Program-made: the position numbers and the translations under genes
Notes under the pieces: model-generated
The model's database searches: none
What the model was told of the DNA's origin: nothing
The model's input: the letters and a program-made list of their open reading frames with translations, nothing else
Assembly: GCF_051014445.1 (NCBI RefSeq)
Contig: NC_135141.1
Coordinates: 8,370,001 to 8,434,000, forward strand
Direction: 5' to 3'
Length of the DNA: 64,000 nt
Source: Colletes latitarsis
Taxonomy: Eukaryota; Arthropoda; Insecta; Hymenoptera; Colletidae
Part shown: one piece after another, positions 30,401 to 42,600 of the stretch
Layout of the letters: each line of letters starts with the position of its first letter
How positions within the stretch are numbered: the stretch's first letter is position 1

Positions 30401-31170
30401 TCGCATACTTGTTGGCCATATCCTGGGTTTTTTCTGGTATGAATAACGTACGAAGTGCGATTCCACACTGAAACAGTGAATTAAACCTGGATTCGATCTA
30501 TATTTTAGAGGATAACACCGGTAGGGTCTCGGTTAGGTCTGGTATTTGCCATCACCTTGCTGATACTTTCGCACTTTTCGTATACTCGTTGGACTGATAC
30601 TGGGTTTCTTCTGGCTTGGATCACGTAGTAATGTTGTACCACACTGAAACAGTCAACTAAACCTGGTCTCGAGCAATATTTTAGAGGATAACTAAGGTTA
30701 TCTCTGGGTTAGGTCTGGGATTTACCATGATCTGGCTCATACTTTGGCATTTTTCGCATACTTGTTGGACAGATCCTGGGATTTTTCTGGTTTCGATCAC
30801 GTAGTAATGTTGTACCACACTGAATCAGTCAACTAAACCTGGACTCGATCAATATTTTAGAGGATAACTCAGGTTATCTCTGGGTTAGGTCTGGGATTTA
30901 CCATGATCTGGCTCATACTTTCGCATTTCTCGCATATTTGTTGGCCAAATCCTGGGTTTTTTCTGGTATGAATAACGTACGAAGTGCGTTTCCACACTGA
31001 AACAGTGAATTAAACCTGGATTCGATCTATATTTTAGAGGATAACACCGGTAGGGTCTCGGTTAGGTCTGGTATTTGCCATCACCTTGCTGATACTTTCG
31101 CACTTTTCGTATGCTCGTTGGACTGATACTGGGTTTCTTCTGGCTTGGATCACGTAGTAATGTTGTACCA
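27496..31170 (+). repeat. Core satellite with 529-bp trimer register
   Basis: Here the basic three-monomer unit is seen most cleanly: CTCGAGCAATAT at 28,202, 28,731 and 29,260 is spaced exactly 529 bp. Each trimer has a GGTATGAATAACG monomer, a GGTAGGGTCTCGG monomer and a TTATCTCTGGG monomer in order. From about 29.9 kb the order returns to the longer mixed pattern with the TTGCAACACG type. Scattered private changes occur (CTTATGGCTTGG near 28,671, GTTCGAAGTGCG near 28,510). No gene is visible. Confidence 0.75.
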
Positions 31171-34100
31171 CACTGAAACAGTCAACTAAACCTGGTCTCG
31201 ATCAATATTTTTCAGGATACCACCTGTTAGGTCTGGGTTAGGTCTGGGATTTACCATGATCTGGCTCATACTTTGGCATTTTTCGCATACTTGTTGGACA
31301 GATCCTGGGTTTTTTCTGGTTTCGCTCACGTAGTAATGTTGTACCACACTGAATCAGTCAACTAAAGCTGGTCTCGATCAATATTTTAGAGGATAACAAA
31401 GGTTATGTCTGGGTTAGGTCTGGGATTTACCATCATGTTGCTCATACTTTGGCACTTTTCGCATACTTGTTGGCCATATCCTGGGTTTTTTCTGGTATGA
31501 ATAACGTACGAAGTGCGTTTCCACACTGAAACAGTGTATTAAACCTGGATTCGATCTATATTTTAGAGGATAACACCGGTAGGGTCTCGGTTAGTTCTGG
31601 TATTTGCCATCACCTTGCTGATACTTTCGCACTTTTCGTATACTCGTTGGACTGATACTGGGTTTCTTCTGGCTTGGATCACGTAGTAATGTTGTACCAC
31701 ACTGAAACAGTCAACTAAACCTGGTCTCGATCAATATTTTACAGGATAACACCTGTTAGGTCTGGGTTAGGTCTGGGATTTACCATGATCTGGCTCATAC
31801 TTTCGCATTTTTGCATACTTGTTGGACAGATCCTGGGTTTTTTCTGGTTTCGATCACGTAGTAATGTTGTACCACACTGAATCAGTCAACTAAACCTGGA
31901 CTCGATCAATATTTTAGAGGATAACTAAGGTTATCTCTGGGTTAGGTCTGGGATTTACCATGATCTGGCTCATACTTTCGCATTTCTCGCATATTTGTTG
32001 GCCAAATCCTGGATTTTTTCTGGTATGAATAACGTACGAAGTGCGTTTCCACACTGAAACAGTGAATTAAACCTGGATTCGATCTATATTTTAGAGGATA
32101 ACACCGGTAGGGTCTCGGTTAGGTCTGGTATTTGCCATCATCTTGCTGATACTTTCGCACTTTTCGTATACTTGTTGGACTGATACTGGGTTTCTTCTGG
32201 TTTGGATCACGTAGTAATGTTGTATCACACTGAAACAGTCAACTAAACCTGGTCTCGAGCAATATTTTAGAGGATAACAAAGGTTATGTCTGGGTTAGGT
32301 CTGGGATTTACCATGATCTGGCTCATACTTGCGCATTTTTGCATACTTGTTGGACAGATCCTGGGTTTTTTCTGGTTTCGCTCACGTAGTAATGTTGTAC
32401 CACACTGAATCAGTCAACTAAACCTGGTCTCGATCAATATTTTAGAGGATAACAAAGGTTATGTCTGAGTTAGGTCTGGGATTTACCATGATCTGGCTCA
32501 TACTTTCGCATTTTTCGCATACTTGTTGTCCAGATTGTTGGTGTTTTTTGGTTTGCAACACGTAGTAATGTGATACCACACTGAAACAGTCAACTAAACC
32601 TGGTCTCGAGCAATATTTTAGAGGATAACTAAGGTTATCTCTGGGTTAGGTCTGGGATTTACCATGATCTGGCTCATACTTTGGCATTTTTCGCATACTT
32701 GTTGGACAGATCCTGGGATTTTTCTGGTTTCGATCACGTAGTAATGTTGTACCGCACTGAATCAGTCAACTAAACCTGGACTCGATCAATATTTTAGAGG
32801 ATAACTAAGGTTATCTCTGGGTTAGGTCTGGGATTTACCATGATCTGGCTCATACTTTCGCATTTCTCGCATATTTGTTGGCCAAATCCTGGGTTTTTTC
32901 TGGTATGAATAACGTACGAAGTGCGTTTCCACACTGAAACAGTGAATTAAACCTGGATTCGATCTATATTTTAGAGGATAACACCGGTAGGGTCTCGGTT
33001 AGGTCTGGTATTTGCCATCATCTTGCTGATACTTTCGCACTTTTCGTATACTCGTTGAACTGATACTGGGTTTCTTCTGGCTTGGATCACGTAGTAATGT
33101 TGTACCACACTGAAACAGTCAACTAAACCTGGTCTCGATCAATATTTTAGAGGATAACAAAGGTTATGTCTGGGTTAGGTCTGGGATTTACCATCATCTT
33201 GCTCATACTTTGGCACTTTTCGCATACTTGTTGGCCATATCCTGGGTTTTTTCTGGTATGAATAACGTACGAAGTGCGTTTCCACACTGAAACAGTGAAT
33301 TAAACCTGGATTCGATCTATATTTTAGAGGATAACACCGGTAGGGTCTCGGTTAGGTCTGGTATTTGCCATCACCTTGCTGATATTTTCGCACTTTTCGT
33401 ATACTCGTTGGACTGATACTGGGTTTCTTCTGGCTTGGATCACGTAGTAATGTTGTACCACACTGAAACAGTCAACTAAAGCTGGTCTCGATCAATATTT
33501 TAGAGGATAACAAAGGTTATGTCTGGGTTAGGTCTGGGATTTACCATCATCTTGCTCATACTTTGGCACTTTTCGCATACTTGTTGGCCATATCCTGGGT
33601 TTTTTCTGGTATGAATAACGTACGAAGTGCGTTTCCACACTGAAACAGTGAATTAAACCTGGATTCGATCTATATTTTAGAGGATAACACCGGTAGGGTC
33701 TCGGTTATGTCTGGTATTTGCCATCACCTTGCTGATACTTTCGCACTTTTCGTATACTCGTTGGACTGATACTGGGTTTCTTCTGGCTTGGATCACGTAG
33801 TAATGTTGTACCACACTGAAACAGTCAACTAAACCTGGTCTCGATCAATATTTTACAGGATAACACCTGTTAGGTCTGGGTTAGGTCTGGGATTTACCAT
33901 GATCTGGCTCATACTTTCGCATTTTTGCATACTTGTTGGACAGATCCTGGGTTTTTTCTGGTTTCGCTCACGTAGTAATGTTGTACCACACTGAATCAGT
34001 CAACTAAACCTGGTCTCGATCAATATTTTTCAGGATACCACCTGTTAGGTCTGGGTTAGGTCTGGGATTTACCATGATCTGGCTCATACTTTGGCATTTT

Positions 34101-36290
34101 TCGCATACTTGTTGGACAGATCCTGGGTTTTTTCTGGTTTCGCTCACGTAGTAATGTTGTACCACACTGAATCAGTCAACTAAAGCTGGTCTCGATCAAT
34201 ATTTTAGAGGATAACAAAGGTTATGTCTGGGTTAGGTCTGGGATTTACCATCATGTTGCTCATACTTTGGCACTTTTCGCATACTTGTTGGCCATATCCT
34301 GGGTTTTTTCTGGTATGAATAACGTACGAAGTGCGTTTCCACACTGAAACAGTGTATTAAACCTGGATTCGATCTATATTTTAGAGGATAACACCGGTAG
34401 GGTCTCGGTTAGTTCTGGTATTTGCCATCACCTTGCTGATACTTTCGCACTTTTCGTATACTCGTTGGACTGATACTGGGTTTCTTCTGGCTTGGATCAC
34501 GTAGTAATGTTGTACCACACTGAAACAGTCAACTAAACCTGGTCTCGATCAATATTTTACAGGATAACACCTGTTAGGTCTGGGTTAGGTCTGGGATTTA
34601 CCATGATCTGGCTCATACTTTCGCATTTTTGCATACTTGTTGGACAGATCCTGGGTTTTTTCTGGTTTCGATCACGTAGTAATGTTGTACCACACTGAAT
34701 CAGTCAACTAAACCTGGACTCGATCAATATTTTAGAGGATAACTAAGGTTATCTCTGGGTTAGGTCTGGGATTTACCATGATCTGGCTCATACTTTCGCA
34801 TTTCTCGCATATTTGTTGGCCAAATCCTGGATTTTTTCTGGTATGAATAACGTACGAAGTGCGTTTCCACACTGAAACAGTGAATTAAACCTGGATTCGA
34901 TCTATATTTTAGAGGATAACACCGGTAGGGTCTCGGTTAGGTCTGGTATTTGCCATCATCTTGCTGATACTTTCGCACTTTTCGTATACTTGTTGGACTG
35001 ATACTGGGTTTCTTCTGGTTTGGATCACGTAGTAATGTTGTATCACACTGAAACAGTCAACTAAACCTGGTCTCGAGCAATATTTTAGAGGATAACAAAG
35101 GTTATGTCTGGGTTAGGTCTGGGATTTACCATGATCTGGCTCATACTTTCGCATTTTTGCATACTTGTTGGACAGATCCTGGGTTTTTTCTGGTTTCGCT
35201 CACGTAGTAATGTTGTACCACACTGAATCAGTCAACTAAACCTGGTCTCGATCAATATTTTAGAGGATAACAAAGGTTATGTCTGGGTTAGGTCTGGGAT
35301 TTACCATGATCTGGCTCATACTTTCGCATTTTTCGCATACTTGTTGTCCAGATTCTTGGTGTTTTTTGGTTTGCAACACGTAGTAATGTGATACCACACT
35401 GAAACAGTCAACTAAACCTGGTCTCGAGCAATATTTTAGAGGATAACTAAGGTTATCTCTGGGTTAGGTCTGGGATTTACCATGATCTGGCTCATACTTT
35501 GGCATTTTTCGCATACTTGTTGGACAGATCCTGGGATTTTTCTGGTTTCGATCACGTAGTAATGTTGTACCGCACTGAATCAGTCAACTAAACCTGGACT
35601 CGATCAATATTTTAGAGGATAACTAAGGTTATCTCTGGGTTAGGTCTGGGATTTACCATGATCTGGCTCATACTTTCGCATTTCTCGCATATTTGTTGGC
35701 CAAATCCTGGGTTTTTTCTGGTATGAATAACGTACGAAGTGCGTTTCCACACTGAAACAGTGAATTAAACCTGGATTCGATCTATATTTTAGAGGATAAC
35801 ACCGGTAGGGTCTCGGTTAGGTCTGGTATTTGCCATCATCTTGCTGATACTTTCGCACTTTTCGTATACTCGTTGAACTGATACTGGGTTTCTTCTGGCT
35901 TGGATCACGTAGTAATGTTGAACCACACTGAAACAGTCAACTAAACCTGGTCTCGATCAATATTTTAGAGGATAACAAAGGTTATGTCTGGGTTAGGTCT
36001 GGGATTTACCATCATCTTGCTCATACTTTGGCACTTTTCGCATACTTGTTGGCCATATCCTGGGTTTTTTCTGGTATGAATAACGTACGAAGTGCGTTTC
36101 CACACTGAAACAGTGAATTAAACCTGGATTCGATCTATATTTTAGAGGATAACACCGGTAGGGTCTCGGTTAGGTCTGGTATTTGCCATCATCTTGCTGA
36201 TACTTTCGCACTTTTCGTATACTCGTTGGACTGATACTGGGTTTCTTCTGGCTTGGATCACGTAGTAATGTTGTACCACACTGAAACAGT
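31170..36290 (+). repeat. Core block repeated at 2,818-bp lag
   Basis: About 2.3 kb starting near 31,170 is repeated 2,818 bp (16 monomers) downstream, starting near 33,990. Private variants shared at this lag are TTTTTCAGGATACCACC (about 31,207 and 34,025), CATCATGTTGCTC (about 31,431 and 34,249), CAGTGTATTAAAC (about 31,532 and 34,350), GGTTAGTTCTGG (about 31,589 and 34,407), GTACCGCACTG (about 32,750 and 35,568) and CGTTGAACTGATAC (about 33,053 and 35,871). After about 33,470 and 36,290 the two copies diverge, so 31,170-33,470 and 33,990-36,290 are the repeated units and the rest is spacer. Confidence 0.8.
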
Positions 36291-39200
36291 CAACTAAACC
36301 TGGTCTCGATCAATATTTTACAGGATACCACCTGTTAGGTCTGGGTTAGGTCTGGGATTTACCATGATCTGGCTCATACTTTGGCATTTTTCGCATACTT
36401 GTTGGACAGATCCTGGGTTTTTTCTGGTTTCGCTCACGTAGTAATGTTGTACCACACTGAATCAGTCAACTAAACCTGGTCTCGATCAATATTTTAGAGG
36501 ATAACAAAGGTTATGTCTGGGTTAGGTCTGGGATTTACCATCATCTTGCTCATACTTTGGCACTTTTCGCATACTTGTTGGCCATATCCTGGGTTTTTTC
36601 TGGTATGAATAACGTACGAAGTGCGTTTCCACACTGAAACAGTGAATTAAACCTGGATTCGATCTATATTTTAGAGGATAACACCGGTAGGGTCTCGGTT
36701 AGGTCTGGTATTTGCCATCACCTTGCTGATACTTTCGCACTTTTCGTATACTCGTTGGACTGATACTGGGTTTCTTCTGGCTTGGATCACGTAGTAATGT
36801 TGTACCACACTGAAACAGTCAACTAAACCTGGTCTCGATCAATATTTTACAGGATAACACCTGTTAGGTCTGGGTTAGGTCTGGGATTTACCATGATCTG
36901 GCTCATACTTTCGCATTTTTGCATACTTGTTGGACAGATCCTGGGTTTTTTCTGGTGTCGCTCACGTAGTAATGTTGTACCACACTGAATCAGTCAACTA
37001 AACCTGGTCTCGATCAATATTTTAGAGGATAACAAAGGTTATGTCTGGGTTAGGTCTGGGATTTACCATGATCTGGCTCATACTTTCGCATTTTTCGCAT
37101 ACTTGTTGTCCAGATTCTTGGTGTTTTTTGGTTTGCAACACGTAGTAATGTGATACCACACTGAAACAGTCAACTAAACCTGGTCTCGATCAATATTTTA
37201 CAGGATATCACCGGTTAGGTCTGGGTTAGGTCTGGGATTTACCATGATCTGGCTCATACTTTCGCATCTTTGCATACTTGTTGGACAGATCCTGGGTTTT
37301 TTCTGGTTTCGCTCACGTAGTAATGTTGTACCACACTGAATCAGTCAACTAAAGCTGGTCTCGATCAATATTTTAGAGGATAACAAAGGTTATGTCTGGG
37401 TTAGGTCTGGGATTTACCATCATCTTGCTCATACTTTGGCACTTTTCGCATACTTGTTGGCCATATCCTGGGTTTTTTCTGGTATGAATAACGTACGAAG
37501 TGCGTTTCCACACTGAAACAGTGAATTAAACCTGGATTCGATCTATATTTTAGAGGATAACACCGGTAGGGTCTCGGTTAGGTCTGGTATTTGCCATCAC
37601 CTTGCTGATACTTTCGCACTTTTCGTATACTCGTTGGACTGATACTGGGTTTCTTCTGGCTTGGATCACGTAGTAATGTTGTACCACACTGAAACAGTCA
37701 ACTAAACCTGGTCTCGATCAATATTTTACAGGATAACACCTGTTAGGTCTGGGTTAGGTCTGGGATTTACCATGATCTGGCTCATACTTTCGCATTTTTG
37801 CATACTTGTTGGACAGATCCTGGGTTTTTTCTGGTTTCGCTCACGTAGTAATGTTGTACCACACTGAATCAGTCAACTAAACCTGGTCTCGATCAATATT
37901 TTAGAGGATAACAAAGGTTATGTCTGGGTTAGGTCTGGGATTTACCATGATCTGGCTCATACTTTCGCATTTTTCGCATACTTGTTGTCCAGATTCTTGG
38001 TGTTTTTTGGTTTGCAACACGTAGTAATGTGATACCACACTGAAACAGTCAACTAAACCTGGTCTCGATCAATATTTTACAGGATATCACCGGTTAGGTC
38101 TGGGTTAGGTCTGGGATTTACCATGATCTGGCTCATACTTTCGCATCTTTGCATACTTGTTGGACAGATCCTGGGTTTTTTCTGGTTTCGCTCACGTAGT
38201 AATGTTGTACCACACTGAAACAGTCAACTAAACCTGGTCTCGATCAATATTTTAGAGGATAACAAAGGTTATGTCTGGGTTAGGTCTGGGATTTACCATC
38301 ATCTTGCTCATACTTAGGCACTTTTCGCATACTTGTTGGCCATATCCTGGGTTTTTTTCTGGTATGAATAACGTACGAAGTGCGTTTCCACACTGAAACA
38401 GTGAATTAAACCTGGATTCGATCTATATTTTAGAGGATAACACCGGTAGGGTCTCGGTTAGGTCTGGTATTTGCCATCACCTTGCTGATACTTTCGCACT
38501 TTTCGTATACTCGTTGGACTGATACTGGGTTTCTTCTGGCTTGGATCACGTAGTAATGTTGTACCACACTGAAACAGTCAACTAAACCTGGTCTCGAGCA
38601 ATATTTTAGAGGATAACAAAGGTTTTGTCTGGGTTAGGTCTGGGATTTACCATGATCTGGCTCATACTTTCGCATTTTTGCATACTTGTTGGACAGATCC
38701 TGGGTTTTTTCTGGTTTCGCTCACGTAGTAATGTTGTACCACACTGAATCAGTCAACTAAACCTGGTCTCGATCAATATTTTAGAGGATAACTAATGTTA
38801 TGTCTGGGTTAGGTCTGGGATTTACCATGATCTGGCTCATACTTTCGCATTTTTCGCATACTTGTTGGCCATATCCTGGGTTTTTTCTGGTATGAATAAC
38901 GTACGAAGTGCGTTTCCACACTGAGACAGTTAATTAAACCTGGATTCGATCTATATTTTAGAGGATAACACCGGTAGGGTCTCGGTTAGGTCTGGTATTT
39001 GCCATCATCTTGCTGATACTTACGCACTTTTCGTATACTCGTTGGACTGATACTGGGTTTCTTCTGGCTTGGATCACGTAATAATGTTGTACCACACTGA
39101 AACAGTCAACTAAACCTGGTCTCGAGCAATGTTTTAGAGGATAACTAAGGTTATCTCTGGGTTAGGTCTGGGATTTACCATGATCTGGCTCATACTTTGG

Positions 39201-39695
39201 CATTTTTCGCATACTTGTTGGACAGATCCTGGGATTTTTCTGGTTTCGATCACGTAGTAATGTTGTACCACACTGAATCAGTCAACTAAACCTGGACTCG
39301 ATCAATATTTTGGAGGATAACTAAGGTTATCTCTGGGTTAGGTCTGGGATTTACCATGATCTGGCTCATACTTTGGCATTTTTCGCATACTTGTTGGACA
39401 GATCCTGGGATTTTTCTGGTTTCGATCACGTAGTAATGTTGTACCACACTGAATCAGTCAACTAAACCTGGTCTCGAGCAATATTTTAGAGGATAACACC
39501 GGTAGGGTCTCGGTTAGGTCTGGTATTTGCCATCACCTTGCTGATACTTTCGCACTTTTCGTATACTCGTTGGACTGATACTGGGTTTCTTCTGGCTTGG
39601 ATCACGTAGTAATGTTGTACCACACTGAAAGAGTCAACTAAACCTGGTCTCGATCAATATTTTACAGGATAACACCTGTTAGGTCTGGGTTAGGT
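36290..39695 (+). repeat. Right end of the homogenised core
   Basis: Core-type monomers continue. About 5 monomers are duplicated at a lag of 879-880 bp: the variant TTCGCATCTTTGC is at 37,261 and 38,140. From about 38.7 kb private substitutions become more frequent (TAATGTTATG, CTGAGACAGTTAATT, ACTTACGCAC, GCAATGTTTTAG). Near 39,690 the sequence changes abruptly to divergent monomers (TAGGTCGGGTATTTGCCC). No gene is visible. Confidence 0.7.
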
Positions 39696-42600
39696 CGGGT
39701 ATTTGCCCTCACCTGGCTCATTCTTTCGCATTTTTCGCATACTTGTTGGCCAGATCATGGGTTTTTTTCTGGTGTGGATCACGTAGTAGTGTGGTGCTAG
39801 AATGGAACAGCCAATTAAACCCGGTTTCGATGAATATTTTAGAGGATAACACCGGTTAGGTCTGGGTTAGGTCAGGGATTTGCCATCAACAGCCCCATAC
39901 TTTCGCATTTTTCGCATATTTGTTGGCCATATCCTGTGTTTTTTCTGGTTTGTATAACGTAGGTAATGCGTTAGCACACTGAAACTGTCAATTAAACCTG
40001 GTTTCGATGAATATTTTAGAGGATAACACCGGGTAGGTCTGGGTTTGGTCTGGGATTTGCCATCTTCGGGCTCATACTTTCACGTTTTTCGCATACTTGT
40101 CGTCCAGATCCTCGGTTTTTTTCTGATTTGGATCACGTAGTAGTGTGGTACAAGAATGAAACAGTCAATTAAACCTGGTTTCGATCAATATATTCCAGGA
40201 TATCACCGGTTAGGTCTGGGTTAGGTCTGGGATTTACCATGATCTGGCTCATACTTTCGCATTTCTCGCATGTTTGTTGGCCATACCCTGGGTTTTTTCT
40301 GGTATGAATAACGTACGATGTGCGTTTCCACACTGAAACAGTGAATTAAACCTGGTCTCGATCAATATTTTAGAGGATAACAAAGGTTATGTCTGGGTTA
40401 GGTCTGGGATTTACCATGATCTGGCTCATACTTTCGCATTTTTCGCATATTTGTTGGCCATACCCTGGGTTTTTTCTGGTTTCGATCACGTAGTAATGTT
40501 GTACCACACTGAAACAGTCAACTAAACCTGGTCTCGATCACTATTTTGGAGGATAACAAAGGTTATGTCTGGGTTAGGTCTGGGATTTACCATGATCTGG
40601 CACATAGTTTCGCATTTTTCGCATACTTGTTGGCCACATCCAGGGTTTTTTTCTGGTATGGATCACGTAGTAATGTGGTACCAAACTGAAACAGTCAGTT
40701 AAACCTGGTCTCGATCATTATTTTCCAGGATAACAGCGGTTCGGTCTGGGTTAGGTCTGGGATTTGCCCTCATCTGGCTCATACTGCCGCAATTTTCGCA
40801 TATTTGTTGGCCATATCCTGGATTTTTTCTGGTTTGGAAAACGTAGGTAATGCGTTAGCACACTGAAACTGCCAACTAAACCGGGTTTCGATAAATATTT
40901 TAGGGAATAACACCGGTTAGGACTGGGTTAGGTCTGGGATTTACCATGATCTGGCTCATACTTTCGCATTTTTGCATACTTGTTGGACAGATCCTGGGTT
41001 TTTTCTGGTTTCGCTCACGTAGTAATGTTGTACCACACTGAAACAGTCAACTAAACCTGGTCTCGATCAATATTTTAGAGGATTACTCCGGTTAGGTCTG
41101 AGTTAGGTCTGGGATTTGCCCTCATCTAGCTCACGTTTTCGCATTTTACGCATGATTTTGGCCAGATCCTGGGTTTTTTCTGGTTTGGATCACGTAATAA
41201 TGTTGTACCATACTGAAACAGTCAACTAAACCTGGTCTCGATCAATATTTTAGAGGATAACAAAGGTTATGTCTGGGTTAGGTCTGGGATTTACCATGAT
41301 CTGGCTCATACTTTCGCATTTTTGCATACTTGTTGGACAGATCCTGGGTTTTTTCTGGTTTCGCTCACGTAGTAATGTTGTACCACACTGAATCAGTCAA
41401 CTAAACCTGGTCTCGATCAATATTTTAGAGGATAACTAAGGTTATGTCTGGGTTAGGTCTGGGATTTACCATGATCTGGCTCATACTTTCGCATTTTTCG
41501 CATACTTGTTGTCCAGATTCTTGGTGTTTTTTGGTTTTGCAACACGTAGTAATGTGATACCACACTGAAACAGTCAACTAAACCTGGTCTCGATCAATAT
41601 TTTACAGGATATCACCGGTTAGGTCTGGGTTAGGTCTGGGATTTACCATGATCTGGCTCATACTTTCGCATTTTTGCATACTTGTTGGACAGATCCTGGG
41701 TTTTTTCTGGTTTCGCTCACGTAGTAATGTTGTACCACACTGAAACAGTCAACTAAACCTGGTCTCGATCAATATTTTAGAGGATAACACCGGGTAGGTC
41801 TGGGTTTGGTCTGGGATTTGCCATCTTCGGGCTCATACTTTCATGTTTTTCGCATACTTGTCGTCCAGATCCTCGGTTTTTTTCTGATTTGGATCACGTA
41901 GTAGTGTGGTACAAGAATGAAACAGTCAATTAAACCTGGTTTCGATCAATATATTCCAGGATATCACCGGTTAGGTCTGGGTTAGGTCTGGGATTTACCA
42001 TGATCTGGCTCATACTTTCGCATTTTTCGCATATTTGTTGGCCATACCCTGGGTTTTTTCTGGTTTCGATCACGTAGTAATGTTGTACCACACTGAAACA
42101 GTCAACTAAACCTGGTCTCGATCAATATTTTAGAGGATAACAAAGGATATGTCTGGGTTAGGTCTGGGATTTACCATGATCTGGCTCATACTTTCGCATT
42201 TTTGCATACTTGTTGGACAGATCCTTGGTTTTTTTCTGGTTTCGATCACGTAGTAATGTGGTACCGCACTGAAACAGTCAATTGAACCTGGTTTCGATCA
42301 ACATTTTAGAGCATAACACCGGTTAGGTCTGAGTTAGGTCTGGGATTTGCCCTCATCTAGCACACGTTTTCGCATTTTGCGCATGCTTTTTGACCAGATC
42401 CTGGGGTTTTTCTGGCTGGATCACGTAGTAATGTGGTAGCACACTGAAACACTCAATTATACCTGGTTCCGATCTATAGTTCAGAGGATAACAGGTCTGC
42501 GATTTGCCCTCATGTGGCACATACTTTCGCACTTTTCGCATACTTGTTGTCCGTATCCTGAGTTTTCCTGGTATGAATAACGAAGGAAGTGCGTTACCAC

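Larger units (their letters stand above)
1..39695 (+). repeat. Homogenised core of the ~176-bp satellite array
   Basis: Tandem head-to-tail monomers, all in one orientation, with the landmark GGATAAC recurring at 55, 231, 408, 584, 759 and 936, i.e. every 175-177 bp. I estimate roughly 225 monomers. A small set of monomer types recurs: one with GGTATGAATAACGTACG leading into a GGTAGGGTCTCGG type, one with a TTGCAACACG tail, and ones with GGTTATGTCTGGG or GGTTATCTCTGGG. The same types recur with very few substitutions, which is the signature of recent homogenisation by unequal exchange or amplification. Stops are frequent in all frames and the few short open frames are chance products; I see no gene anywhere in it. 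Monomer length fits one nucleosome plus linker (general knowledge of satellites). Confidence 0.97.

Noticed and set aside
1..39695. CRISPR-like regular repeats
   Set aside because: The repeats are head-to-tail 176-bp monomers without unique spacers, next to a eukaryotic LINE.
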